This document shows, one piece after another, positions 9,553 through 18,200 of a stretch of 64,000 bases of DNA. How positions within the stretch are numbered: the stretch's first letter is position 1; every line of letters begins with the position of its first letter. The DNA is from Rossellomorea vietnamensis NBRC 101237 (lineage in GTDB: Bacteria; Bacillota; Bacilli; Bacillales; Bacillaceae_B): contig NZ_BCVQ01000011.1 in NCBI RefSeq assembly GCF_001591825.1, positions 1-64,000 of the forward strand. Reading direction: 5' to 3'. The translations under genes were made by a program, and so were the position numbers. The notes below the pieces were generated by a model that worked only from the letters and a program-made list of their open reading frames with translations, did no database searches and had not been told where the DNA came from.

Positions 9553-9753
9553 ATGCAAAATGGTAAAGTAAAATGGTTCAACAATGAAAAAGGTTTTGGA
9601 TTCATCGAAGTTGAAGGTGGAGACGACGTATTCGTTCACTTCTCAGCGATTCAAGGTGAAGGATTCAAATCATTAGAAGAAGGTCAAGAAGTTTCTTTCG
9701 ATGTTGTTGAAGGAAATCGCGGACCACAAGCTGCAAACGTAGTCAAATTATAA
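9553..9753 (+). CDS. cspD: Cold shock protein CspD
   Basis: A 66-aa single cold-shock domain that binds single-stranded RNA and DNA. Both RNA-binding motifs are intact: RNP1 'KGFGFIEV' (residues 13-20) and RNP2 'VFVHFSAI' (26-33). It differs from B. subtilis CspD at only a few positions by my recollection. A consensus promoter, a structured leader and a GC-rich terminator bracket it as a single-gene unit. Confidence 0.96.
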   Translation: MQNGKVKWFNNEKGFGFIEVEGGDDVFVHFSAIQGEGFKSLEEGQEVSFDVVEGNRGPQAANVVKL

Positions 9754-9781
9754 TCGTACAAAACAATAGATCAACATGATG

Positions 9782-9815
9782 AAGGGCAGCCCCTAAATTG
9801 GCTGCCCTTTATTTT
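9782..9815 (+). terminator. cspD terminator
   Basis: AAGGGCAGCC (9782-9791) pairs with GGCTGCCCTT (9800-9809), followed by TATTTTT. It overlaps the 3' end of the convergent zinc-finger gene. Confidence 0.85.
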
Positions 9816-10006
9816 TGATAGGCGTCGTTTTTATTCAAATATTCTCCGTATTGACGAATTTGTTCCCCGATGGTGCATTGCTCTATACAAAAGCGGTGAG
9901 CATACGTTTTGCCATACTCTTTGCGAAAGTGTGCTTTCAGTAAGCAGTCGTTACAGTAGGTGTCTATAAGCTCATCCACTTTATCCACCACTTCTTTTCG
10001 ATTCAT
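9809..10006 (-). CDS. ypeQ: Small zinc-finger protein, YpeQ type
   Basis: A 65-aa protein with a C-x2-C (CNDC), two histidines and a CIEQC motif, matching the zf-C2HCIx2C small-protein family to which B. subtilis YpeQ belongs. Function unknown. The start at 10006 has TAGGAGTG upstream; the 11 residues of the longer frame have no ribosome site. It is convergent with cspD, whose terminator overlaps its last codons. Confidence 0.75.
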   Translation of the reverse strand: MNRKEVVDKVDELIDTYCNDCLLKAHFRKEYGKTYAHRFCIEQCTIGEQIRQYGEYLNKNDAYQK

Positions 10007-10076
10007 GAGATCACTCCTAGATTTTTTCACCCACAGCAAATCATTGTATTAATAGAGTATATAATACACAGCAGAA

Positions 10077-10733
10077 TTATTCTAATCGTTTATTACTGTG
10101 TACCTTAATGCCTTGAAGTGCCTGGTTGGCAAGCTTATCGGCTTCTTTGTTGTCTTTCCTGTTCAGGACAATCAGATTGGGTTTCAGCCCAAGCTTTTGG
10201 ATCGATCCTTCAATTCGATCAAGCCATCTGCTCAACCCCTCTTCATAACAAGGCCACTCTCCCCCCAGCTGCTTCAATGCCACCTGAGAATCTCCTCTAA
10301 TCGTACAAGGCACATTTTTAACCCCGATTTCTTCAAGCAGCCCGATAGCTATATGCAATGCCGCGTATTCAGCTTCATTATTGTTTTCAATTTCCTCGAG
10401 AAGTGCATTTTTTCTGATCCGAAAAGATTCCCCGCCTTTTTCATAATAGATGACGATACCGGCACCCGCATAGTTCGTTTCCTTATCAAACCCGCCATCA
10501 AAGAACACAACGATGTTTTCGGGTTCCTTCTCTAACTCCTGATTCAATTTGATGTATTCTTTCCTTGTCCAAGAGTTTCCCATTTCATCAATGATTTCAA
10601 GATCAATGACCCTTCCCGTTTTCATCAGATCATCTACATGGATCAATGTTTCTTTCCGCTGGAAAAACCCGGATTCAAACCATATATCTGATGCAGTTTT
10701 GCTTTTATATTTAAATTTAATTTTCATTTTCAT
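10077..10733 (-). CDS. ypeP: RNase H-like protein YpeP
   Basis: A 218-aa protein. Residues 1-70 form an N-terminal extension; residues 72-210 form an RNase HI-type domain with all four acidic catalytic positions: D in 'VFFDGGF', E in 'NNNEAEYAAL', D in 'IRGDSQVALKQL' and D in 'NKEADKLANQAL'. It is probably an RNA-DNA hybrid nuclease, but YpeP-type proteins are described as weak or inactive, so activity is uncertain. Start at the ATG after GGGAGTGAAAGAAG; the next ATG two codons on is possible. Confidence 0.8.
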   Translation of the reverse strand: MKMKIKFKYKSKTASDIWFESGFFQRKETLIHVDDLMKTGRVIDLEIIDEMGNSWTRKEYIKLNQELEKEPENIVVFFDGGFDKETNYAGAGIVIYYEKGGESFRIRKNALLEEIENNNEAEYAALHIAIGLLEEIGVKNVPCTIRGDSQVALKQLGGEWPCYEEGLSRWLDRIEGSIQKLGLKPNLIVLNRKDNKEADKLANQALQGIKVHSNKRLE

Positions 10734-10762
10734 TCTTCTTTCACTCCCTTTTCTTCATTTTA

Positions 10763-10791
10763 TTGTTCAAAATCATTTTTCTTTGTATAAT
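10763..10791 (+). promoter_or_regulatory. SigA-type promoter of ypdP
   Basis: TTGTTC (10763-10768), 17-nt spacer, TATAAT (10786-10791). The leader of about 40 nt is too short for a preQ1 riboswitch, and none is visible. Confidence 0.65.
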
Positions 10792-10836
10792 GAGGACTAT
10801 TGTTTCATTCACTTATGAACGATAGGAGGACTTATT

Positions 10837-11517
10837 ATGTTTAATATATGGTTTGGCCTGGTTTTCGTACTCATCACATTCTCATGTTTACTTGTCATGT
10901 ATCGAATGTTCGGACGAACCGGACTCTTTGTTTGGATAGGGATTTCGACCATACTTGCAAACCTTCAGGTCGTCAAGACGATTGAAATCTTCGGTCTGAC
11001 GGCGACACTCGGGAATGCCATGTATGGTACCGCCTTTCTGGTGACGGATATCCTGAACGAAAAGTATGGTAAAAAAGATGCACAGAAAGCGGTTTGGCTT
11101 GGATTCTTCACGTTGATCGTCATGACTATTATTATGCAACTGGCGCTCTTATTTCAACCACATCCTGACGATTTCGCCCAGGAATCCCTTGCGACGATCT
11201 TTGGCATCATCCCGCGGATTGCACTTGGCAGCCTTGCCGCATATCTAGTAAGCCAATTTACGGACGTGTATATCTTTACGTATCTCAAGAAGAAGTTCCC
11301 GACAGATGGCCAATTTTGGATCCGCAATAACGGGAGTACGATGGTGAGTCAACTATTGGATACCCTTGTCTTCACAAGCATTGCCTTCCTTGGTGAATAT
11401 CCGATGCACGTTTGGTTCGAGATTTTCGTTACTACCTACCTTCTCAAATGGATGATTTCCCTTATGGATACCCCGTTTGGCTATATTGCAAAACGATTCC
11501 CAAAGAATATGGGATGA
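10837..11517 (+). CDS. ypdP: Queuosine precursor transporter, VUT family (YpdP/YhhQ)
   Basis: A 226-aa inner-membrane protein with about six hydrophobic segments, expected to import queuosine precursors such as preQ0/preQ1. Family features include 'TAFLVTDILNEKYGKKDAQK' (about 69-88), 'RNNGSTMVSQLLDTLVFTS' and the C-terminal 'LMDTPFGYIAKRF'. It has its own promoter, an AGGAGG ribosome site and its own terminator. It is divergent from ypeP. Confidence 0.9.
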   Translation: MFNIWFGLVFVLITFSCLLVMYRMFGRTGLFVWIGISTILANLQVVKTIEIFGLTATLGNAMYGTAFLVTDILNEKYGKKDAQKAVWLGFFTLIVMTIIMQLALLFQPHPDDFAQESLATIFGIIPRIALGSLAAYLVSQFTDVYIFTYLKKKFPTDGQFWIRNNGSTMVSQLLDTLVFTSIAFLGEYPMHVWFEIFVTTYLLKWMISLMDTPFGYIAKRFPKNMG

Positions 11518-11520
11518 CCG

Positions 11521-11553
11521 AAGCCGGGTGTAGGCATTTTCACCCGGCTTTTG
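11521..11553 (+). terminator. ypdP terminator
   Basis: AAGCCGGGTG/CACCCGGCTT with a 10-nt loop, starting four bases after the ypdP stop, followed by TTG. Confidence 0.75.
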
Positions 11554-11658
11554 CTATGTATATAGAGGATATGGAGTGAAATGCCATGAAGCATTCTCCC
11601 TCCTCCCTCTTAATATGCTACTATATTTATATTCTGAATGTGTATGAGGTGAATACGA

Positions 11659-12045
11659 TTGTTAGAAGTATATATTGATGGTGCAAGTGCCGGGAACCCC
11701 GGACCAAGTGGAGCCGGTATATTTATCAAATACAACGGTGAAGTAGAAAAACATTCGATTCCTTTAGGGATCATGGACAATCATGAAGCTGAATTCCTCG
11801 CCTGCAAAAAAGCACTAGAAATCTGCTTGGAGAAGAAGACAGATACCGTATGGTTGAAAAGTGATTCTCAAGCTGTCGTCCATGCGATTGAGAAAGAGTT
11901 TGTACGTAATGCGCAATATAAATTATTGCTCGGAGACATATTGAGCTTGACGAAGCAAATGAACCTTTTCTTTGTCAAATGGATCCCAAGCAAAGAAAAT
12001 AAAGCAGCGGATGAGCTGGCCCGTAAAGCCATCCACCTGAACTAA
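11659..12045 (+). CDS. RNase HI family protein
   Basis: A 128-aa protein that is essentially one RNase H fold. The four acidic residues are readable: D in 'VYIDGASAGNPG', E in 'NHEAEFLACKKAL', D in 'LKSDSQAVVHAI' and D in 'NKAADELARKAI'. It is the second RNase H-like gene within 1.6 kb of ypeP, on the opposite strand. Translation starts at TTG with GAGGTGA upstream. By position it corresponds to B. subtilis ypdQ, but I am not sure of that name. Confidence 0.82.
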   Translation: MLEVYIDGASAGNPGPSGAGIFIKYNGEVEKHSIPLGIMDNHEAEFLACKKALEICLEKKTDTVWLKSDSQAVVHAIEKEFVRNAQYKLLLGDILSLTKQMNLFFVKWIPSKENKAADELARKAIHLN

Positions 12046-12109
12046 AGGGATCCAGTCCATGTGATTTTGCCCTTATAAAATGACACAAGCGCTATACAAT
12101 CACTTACTA

Positions 12110-12149
12110 AAAAGACCATCAGAAAGGTTACAATCCCATTCTGATGGTC
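12110..12149 (-). terminator. Terminator of the 88-aa gene
   Basis: GACCATCAGAA (12114-12124) pairs with TTCTGATGGTC (12139-12149), followed on the minus strand by TTTTTAG. Confidence 0.8.
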
Positions 12150-12155
12150 CCTGGC

Positions 12156-12422
12156 TTATGCCAATCCCTGTTTCTCCATCCACCTTAAAGCTTCCTTTCT
12201 GGAAGGGATTTTCTGGGAATGGAGTCTTTCTAATATGGACATATAGAAGCTGCTGTCAAATTGTTTCTGTGCTTTTAACGTAATTTCAATGGCACTATTG
12301 ACCAGTTCATCCGGGGCGTCTGTGTATTTTTTGCCGAAATAGATGAAGCCTATCGCATCTTCCTGAAATTTAAAGCCTTTGTTTTCCAGATCTATGAGAA
12401 ATTCTTCTGTTGTCTTTTTCAC
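12156..12422 (-). CDS. Uncharacterised 88-aa protein
   Basis: I do not recognise a function. The protein is soluble and mostly helical ('VNSAIEITLKAQKQF', 'MSILERLHSQKIP') and ends 'LRWMEKQGLA'. The start is set at the GTG at 12422, because an earlier in-frame GTG (12434) lies inside the ribosome site GGTGAGGAG. It lies 34 nt downstream of the YuiD-like gene on the same strand and ends at a strong terminator, so the two may be cotranscribed. Confidence 0.7.
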   Translation of the reverse strand: MKKTTEEFLIDLENKGFKFQEDAIGFIYFGKKYTDAPDELVNSAIEITLKAQKQFDSSFYMSILERLHSQKIPSRKEALRWMEKQGLA

Positions 12423-12456
12423 GTTTCTCCTCACCTTATCGCCACTTTGTCATCTC

Positions 12457-12945
12457 TTATCTTACAGAAAATCTTTTCTTTTGCCTATCCTTTTTGGAAA
12501 ACAAGAAGGCAACGAAGCCAAGAAGGGAACCAAGTAATGCACCGCCCACCACTTCCTGTGGCTGGTGCCCAAGCATTTCCTTCAGTCTCTTAGGTTTCTT
12601 CTCTTCGAATTCAACGGTTTCCTTTTCATGAGCCTTCCTGACAAGCTCATCGAGACTATTTACTTTAAGAGTCAATTCACCGGTTTGGCGGCGAATTCCC
12701 TGGGCATCGTACATGACGATCAGACCAAAGATGAAGGAAAGAGCGAAATCAATCGTTCTTACCCCTCTTTTTAACGCAATGAATGTCGTCAAAGATGCGA
12801 CTCCGGCACTATGGGAGCTCGGCATTCCCCCTGTCTGAAAAAACAGTTCAGGCTTCCACTCCTTCTTTTTCAAAAAGTGCAGTGGAATCTTCAATCCTTG
12901 GGCAAACGCAATACTGATCAGTGCGGTAATGATTCCTTTATTCAC
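12457..12945 (-). CDS. yuiD: Divergent PAP2 family membrane protein (YuiD-like)
   Basis: A 162-aa protein of the DUF212/divergent PAP2 family. The conserved 'TGGMPSSHSAGVASL' (about 38-52) and 'YDAQGIRRQTGE' (80-91) motifs are present, with 'LGHQPQEVVGGALLGSLLGF' near the C-terminus. Hydrophobic segments at the N-terminus, around residue 70 and at the C-terminus indicate a membrane protein, probably with phosphatase-like ancestry; the substrate is unknown. Confidence 0.82.
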   Translation of the reverse strand: MNKGIITALISIAFAQGLKIPLHFLKKKEWKPELFFQTGGMPSSHSAGVASLTTFIALKRGVRTIDFALSFIFGLIVMYDAQGIRRQTGELTLKVNSLDELVRKAHEKETVEFEEKKPKRLKEMLGHQPQEVVGGALLGSLLGFVAFLFSKKDRQKKRFSVR

Positions 12946-13052
12946 CCTAACACCTCCCTTATTCGTAGTGTGTCCTAAAATTCTCTGTACATGGGATATT
13001 TGTAGGCAACCAAGACAAAATAGTAAAGATCACACAAAAGGAGGGTCTTTTA

Positions 13053-13190
13053 ATGACTAAAGGAAACAATAAAAATAAAGGGAAAAGCGCTAAAAGTGTT
13101 AACCCCCAAGGCATTTCACAGGATGCTGAATTTGCGATCGAACCGAAAAGCGCATTAGAGAATGCAGCTAAAAAAACGAATAAAAAATAA
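13053..13190 (+). CDS. sspL: Small acid-soluble spore protein SspL
   Basis: A 45-aa Lys/Asn-rich spore protein, 'MTKGNNKNKGKSAKSVNPQG' to the C-terminal AKKTNKK. The 'VNPQG' block and the 'PKSALENAAKK' tail match minor SASP type L. AAAAGGAGG precedes the ATG with good spacing, and a terminator follows 13 nt after the stop. Expected to be made in the forespore; I could not find a convincing SigG promoter upstream. Position next to ypcP agrees with B. subtilis sspL. Confidence 0.78.
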   Translation: MTKGNNKNKGKSAKSVNPQGISQDAEFAIEPKSALENAAKKTNKK

Positions 13191-13203
13191 ACCTCAATAA
13201 AAA

Positions 13204-13232
13204 AGTGTCAGGCTTATGTCCTGACACTCTTA
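13204..13232 (+). terminator. sspL terminator
   Basis: AGTGTCAGG (13204-13212) pairs with CCTGACACT (13220-13228), followed by CTTATC. It lies just before the convergent ypcP and may serve both genes. Confidence 0.7.
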
Positions 13233-13238
13233 TCATAT

Positions 13239-14138
13239 TTAGCTTGAAGCCGAAAGCACATTCGAACCTACTAAAAACCTTCTAAGAACTTTAAGCTCTA
13301 ATTCGTCCACAAGCGTTAGTGTATCATGTGATACATGCTCCCACCTGGCTTCTTCAACCGACACTGAAAGAGGTACTTCACAATGAATTTCAGCCAGTTT
13401 CCTTGAAACATGCAGCATATCAAGGTCTTCCTCAATCTTCTTTCGTTGTGAAGGAGTCAGTTCTTGCAGATTGGCAAGGATACCGGAAATATCCTGATAC
13501 TGTTGAATCAGTTTCATGGCTGTTTTCTCCCCGATCCCTTTTACTCCTGGATATCCGTCACTAGTATCTCCCATGAGTGCTTTCACATCAATGAACTGTT
13601 CCGGGGTGATGCCCCTTTCTTCCACAAAGAGGTCTTTCGTATAGGTCTGATAATTCCCAAAGCCTTTTTTCAGGAGCATGATGTCAATGTTGTCATCAAG
13701 AAGCTGCAGGAGATCCTGGTCTCCACTTAGAACGGAGACTTTACGCTCGGATCGATGGAGCTTTGCCAGTGTCCCGATACAATCGTCTGCTTCATAACCC
13801 ACTACGCCCACATTGGAAAGATTGAATCCTTCAGCCACTTCTTTTGCAAGGTCGAACTGAGGGATCAGTTCAACAGGGGGTGCATTCCGATTCGATTTAT
13901 AGTCATTGAACACTTCGTTACGGAAAGTCTGGCTTCCCATATCCCAGCATACAATGATGTGTGTAGGCTTCACATGATCCGCAGCCATCAGCAGGTGTTT
14001 CATGAACCCCTGGACCCCATTGGTCGGGAGGCCTTTTGAGTTCATCATGAATTGGCCCGTTACAGCCGTTGCAAAGAAAGATCGAAATAATAAAGCCATT
14101 CCATCTATTAATAATAAATGCTCATTTTTATTTTCCAA
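13239..14138 (-). CDS. ypcP: 5'-3' exonuclease YpcP
   Basis: A 299-aa FEN/PolI-type 5' nuclease without a polymerase domain. Metal-binding acids are visible in 'LLLIDGMALLFRSFF', 'YEADDCIGTLAK' and 'VLSGDQDLLQLL', and the helix-hairpin-helix is 'DGYPGVKGIGEKTAMKLI'. B. subtilis YpcP (ExoR) processes RNA primers together with PolA. The start is a TTG at 14138 preceded by TAGGAGTGG; the longer frame to 14198 has no site. It is convergent with sspL. Confidence 0.9.
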   Translation of the reverse strand: MENKNEHLLLIDGMALLFRSFFATAVTGQFMMNSKGLPTNGVQGFMKHLLMAADHVKPTHIIVCWDMGSQTFRNEVFNDYKSNRNAPPVELIPQFDLAKEVAEGFNLSNVGVVGYEADDCIGTLAKLHRSERKVSVLSGDQDLLQLLDDNIDIMLLKKGFGNYQTYTKDLFVEERGITPEQFIDVKALMGDTSDGYPGVKGIGEKTAMKLIQQYQDISGILANLQELTPSQRKKIEEDLDMLHVSRKLAEIHCEVPLSVSVEEARWEHVSHDTLTLVDELELKVLRRFLVGSNVLSASS

Positions 14139-14201
14139 GTCATCCACTCCTAACCCCGTCGTTTCGTACATACCTTTTAAAGTATAACATATCAGCACAA
14201 A

Positions 14202-14241
14202 TAGCTAATTGGAAAAGTGATGTATCTCTTCCAATTAGCTA
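14202..14241 (-). terminator. Perfect hairpin between the rhodanese gene and ypcP
   Basis: TAGCTAATTGGAA (14202-14214) and TTCCAATTAGCTA (14229-14241) pair perfectly over 13 bp. Downstream on the minus strand there are only three U residues, so termination may be partial. Confidence 0.5.
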
Positions 14242-14248
14242 CTCGGCA

Positions 14249-15079
14249 TTATTCTTTCTCCACCCTGTGTTCTTCGTACGAAACCCAATCGCTATAGCTT
14301 CCTACATATAGCTTCACATCAGTAAATCCGGCTTCTTTAAGAGCAATGAAATTTGGGGTTGCCGTTACACCAGATCCACAATAGACAATGACGGGCTCAT
14401 CTTTTTTAAGCTTCGAGAAACGTTCATTCTGCTCATCGGATCCAAGGAAATACCCTTCATTCATCCCTTCCGTCCATGGAAGGTTGATCGCGCCTGGAAT
14501 ATGGCCCGGAATACGGTCGATCGGCTCTTCCCGACCAGAAAACCGTTCCCTGCTCCTGGAATCGATCAACTGGATCATCCTATCTCCATCTGCAATGCCC
14601 CGTATTTCATTCAAAGTGGCCAAGATGCCATCATTAACGTTCGGATGATAATTTGTTGCAGGATAATGGGGAACGGAGGATTCCGTCTTTTTAGAACCTT
14701 CCTTCCACGCGGCAAATCCACCATTGAGGATAAAGACATTTTCATGACCGATATAATGGAATAACCACCAGCATCTGCCCGCAAAGGCCCCTTCCTTCTC
14801 ATCATAGACCACGATGGTTGTTTGATTATCGATCCCTGCATCCTCCACTTTCCTCAGGAAATTCTTCATATTCGGTAGGGGGTGTCGTCCCCCGTGCTTC
14901 TTCGCATAACCGGATAAATCCTTTTCAAGATCAAAAAAGACGGCACCGGGAATATGGCTTTCATTGTATCTTTCCCGGCCTTCTGCTGGATTCCCTAATG
15001 AAAAACGACAATCGATGATTCTTACATCCCCATCGTCCATATGTTCTTTAAGCCACTCAGCATCTACCAGCACTCTCAT
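14249..15079 (-). CDS. Two-domain rhodanese sulfurtransferase
   Basis: A 276-aa protein with tandem rhodanese domains. The C-terminal one has the active-site loop 'VIVYCGSGVTATPN' with the catalytic cysteine; the N-terminal one ('DCRFSLGNPAEGRERYNESH') lacks it. The CGSGVT loop is typical of thiosulfate or 3-mercaptopyruvate sulfurtransferases, but the donor cannot be told apart here. Start at 15079 after GAGGGGGAT. The start codon overlaps the stop of the 59-aa cysteine-rich gene as ATGA, and both follow dynA, giving a likely three-gene operon. Confidence 0.88.
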   Translation of the reverse strand: MRVLVDAEWLKEHMDDGDVRIIDCRFSLGNPAEGRERYNESHIPGAVFFDLEKDLSGYAKKHGGRHPLPNMKNFLRKVEDAGIDNQTTIVVYDEKEGAFAGRCWWLFHYIGHENVFILNGGFAAWKEGSKKTESSVPHYPATNYHPNVNDGILATLNEIRGIADGDRMIQLIDSRSRERFSGREEPIDRIPGHIPGAINLPWTEGMNEGYFLGSDEQNERFSKLKKDEPVIVYCGSGVTATPNFIALKEAGFTDVKLYVGSYSDWVSYEEHRVEKE

Positions 15080-15255
15080 GGTTTCATCCCCCTCTTCTTC
15101 ATCAATCTCCGCACTTCTTCCTTCGGTTCCCAACAAGAAAACTGATAGGTCGTTTTGGTCTCATAGCCTAGTCTTGAACAATAATAGGAGGTCTTCTGCT
15201 CTTTCTTCACCCCTTCTATGTGAATACAGGTAGCACAGCAATGATAAGGATTCAC
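15076..15255 (-). CDS. Cysteine-rich 59-aa protein coupled to the sulfurtransferase
   Basis: A short gene starting at GTG with AAGGAGGACATCC upstream, an excellent ribosome site. The protein begins MNPYHCCATCIHIEG and has five cysteines (CC-x2-C, then single C at about 26 and 41, the latter in 'FSCWEPKEEV'), suggesting a small metal-binding or redox fold. It starts 23 nt after the dynA stop, and its own stop overlaps the rhodanese start by 4 nt. I do not recognise the family. Confidence 0.72.
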   Translation of the reverse strand: MNPYHCCATCIHIEGVKKEQKTSYYCSRLGYETKTTYQFSCWEPKEEVRRLMKKRGMKP

Positions 15256-15278
15256 TATGGATGTCCTCCTTCTTTTCG

Positions 15279-18200
15279 TTAAGCCTGCTCGAGACGTATT
15301 AAATCCCGTTTCAGCTGATCCAGGTCCTGGACGGTCTCGAGTGCTTCAAGATAGGATGTAATTTGATCGGTCACCTGACTTAGAAGCTCTTCTTTGAGCA
15401 ACTTGAATTCCTCTTCCAAATAGGATTGTCCCCAGGTGTCCAGCCTTGACCGTTCCTTTGTCAAGTAACGGTCTGCAGGTTCTTGAAGCAAGGCTTCCAA
15501 TTTTTCCTGCACCACTTTCTTTCCGCCTTTTTCAAAGAATTGCTTTGGATTCTTGAATGTGGAGAAAGCGTCTTCGAATGGTCGCAGTTCCTTTTGGTTA
15601 AAAGCACTCTCAAATTCGATGCTCGTTTCATTTTTATAATCCATTGGGGACAGGACCAGATCTTGTTCCACCCGCTGGATCTTCTCTTCCAGGGCAACCC
15701 ATTGATCTCGGAGCTGCTTCTGAATGAACTGCTGAATCCGCAGGGAGGTTGCCCGCATTTCCTGAGCCAGATCAAACCCGATACTTGATAAAAATTCCTT
15801 TAACCCTTCACGGATGGCCTGGGAGTGAGATGGATATTGAAGAAATAACCCGGAATGAAATGCTTCCTTATAGAAGTCCGGCACCCTGAAAAATACTCTT
15901 TGTTTTACATAGTGCACGAGCTCCTTGGACTCCTGCAGCATCTCCACTGTTAGGGGCTCCCTGGATATGCCATCAATGATGGATTCAACCTCGGACTTCC
16001 GCTCCAGAAGCTCCCTCTTCCTTGATTGTTTATACGTCTTTTCACTTGAAGCGGAGTGGAGATATTGTTGAAAACGCTTCAGCCCTCTCTCCCACTCGCC
16101 AAGTGCTGATTCGATACTCATGCTCACTAATTCATTCTGGATGAAGGTTTGGAATTCCTTCTTGAAAGCATCCATCCCGGATTGAAGTGATGCGGATTCT
16201 TTAAGTGCCTGAAGAGATGATACTCCGAAAATCCTTGGAAAACGGATTCCATATTGAATCAATTGGTCTTCCACATAATCAATGACTTCATTTTTTTCTT
16301 TTTCATCACTTGCGAGGTCGATGGCATTGACGACAAAGAACATTTTATCCAATTCGAAAGTGTCTTTCACTCGGCCCAATTGAATGAGGAATTCTCTGTC
16401 TGCCTTTGCAAATGCATGATTATAATAGGTCACAAAAAGAATCGCATCGGCATTCTTGATATATTCGAAAGCAACACCGGTATGGCGGGCATTGATGGAG
16501 TCAGCACCCGGTGTATCGACGAGGGTGATCCCCTGTCTTGTTATCTCACAATCGAAATAGAGATCGATGGACTCCACAAAGCAAGCTTTCGTCTCATCGG
16601 CTACATATCCTTTATATTCTTCTAGATCGACCTTCCTCCTGCTGCCGAGGGTTTCCTTAAATGAAGGATACCCTGTCAGAAAGGCTTGAAGGAAAGAAAG
16701 ATGTACATTTTCTTTCCCGCTTCCTTCAGTCGATAAATCTGGTATCATTTCCGCGGCTTCGTCCAGGGAAGATGCATTGCGATTGAAAAACGAAAGGGAA
16801 TGATTGATGTCTGCCATGAGCTGTTCCCCGGTTTTGATGTGTACATGGGCCGTTTCATGCTCACACTCTTCCGATACAGGATTGATCCTGTTGATGGAGG
16901 CGGTGGTAGGGTTCGGGCTCACCGGTAGTACTTTTCTTCCTAACAGGGCATTGGCAAAAGATGATTTCCCTGCACTGAATGCACCGAATAATGCGATGGT
17001 AAAGGATTGATTCGAGAGGCGCTCTCTCTTTCCGTCCAATAGATGTGCCATCTTGGTAAACCCATTGTAATTCCTGAACACATTCGCCATCGTTTCTAAC
17101 CGTTGAATCGCTTCGTCTTTTGACGAGAGCTGCTCCTTGATGTCCGGGGATTGATTTATGTCGCGTTCTTGTCCCGAGTCCTCTTTACGATCCAGAACCA
17201 CATCGGAAGCAAGTGTATAGGTTTCTTCTCTCTCTTTCCATTTCACGGTCCATTCTGACATAATCGTCTCCGCACGTGTTGGATCAACTTCCGCTTTCCT
17301 CAATCTTCTGATTTGAGCGTCCTTCTCTTCATTGAGTGAATTCCATTGATAAATGATGCCTGTTTTTTTCTGAAGCTCTGCCAGTTCTTCTTCCATGCCA
17401 GCTTTCTCTTCGGGCGATGAGTTTTCAATTTCGGTTATCAGTCCTTCGATCAACCCGTTCGTTTCATTTCTTGCTTTTCTTTTCAAAGCCTCAGAAAGAT
17501 CATCACAGTATTGGAGAATATAATCACTCGAGACTCCTGCCCCTTGTTTAATTAAATCGACAAGGAAATGATCGTCCACTTCAAGGTTCAATCGGTCCCA
17601 TTCCACCCGCTGATCAGATGAAGGGATATATTCTTTCACGATGTTTTTACCAAGCGTCTTTAAGTGCCATTCGAGTTGAGATTCGATCCGTGAGTTGATA
17701 TCCTCTTTGAACCTTTGAAGTCTCAATGCTTTTTCTTCTTCTGTCTTTTGCTTGGAGAACAAGAAGCCGACTTTGAAGTCCTGTTGCCTGCTTTCCAGGA
17801 AATCCTTTGCTAATTCCCTTGTTTCGAATGGCATTAAATAGGCATTCTTGAGGATTTCCCTTCGCTCTACTTCGAATTGATCTTTTATAGATGCGACATT
17901 ATTTTTTGCCAGTGTATCGACGAGCTTTCTTTCTTTTAGAAGGATGGAGTCTTTCTTCTCCCATTCTTCGTCTGTCAGGAAATCCAGGGCTCTATCCCCG
18001 AGTTTTTCAAGTTCTTCCTCATACCATTTCTCATGTTCAGTTCGCAATTGGGAAATAGCCGAGACTGCCGAGTCTTCAATCAGTTCATCCTTCTGTTTGA
18101 CCTGGCCATCAATCAGTGCCTTCAATTTTTCAAGGTCATTGTAAGGATGGGCGGGATTTCTTAAACTTGTAAAAAACGTGCCATCGGGTACTACCCCCCA

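Noticed and set aside
10740-10836. Possible preQ1 riboswitch upstream of the queuosine precursor transporter
   Set aside because: The leader after the promoter is only about 40 nt and lacks the pseudoknot sequence pattern of preQ1-I.
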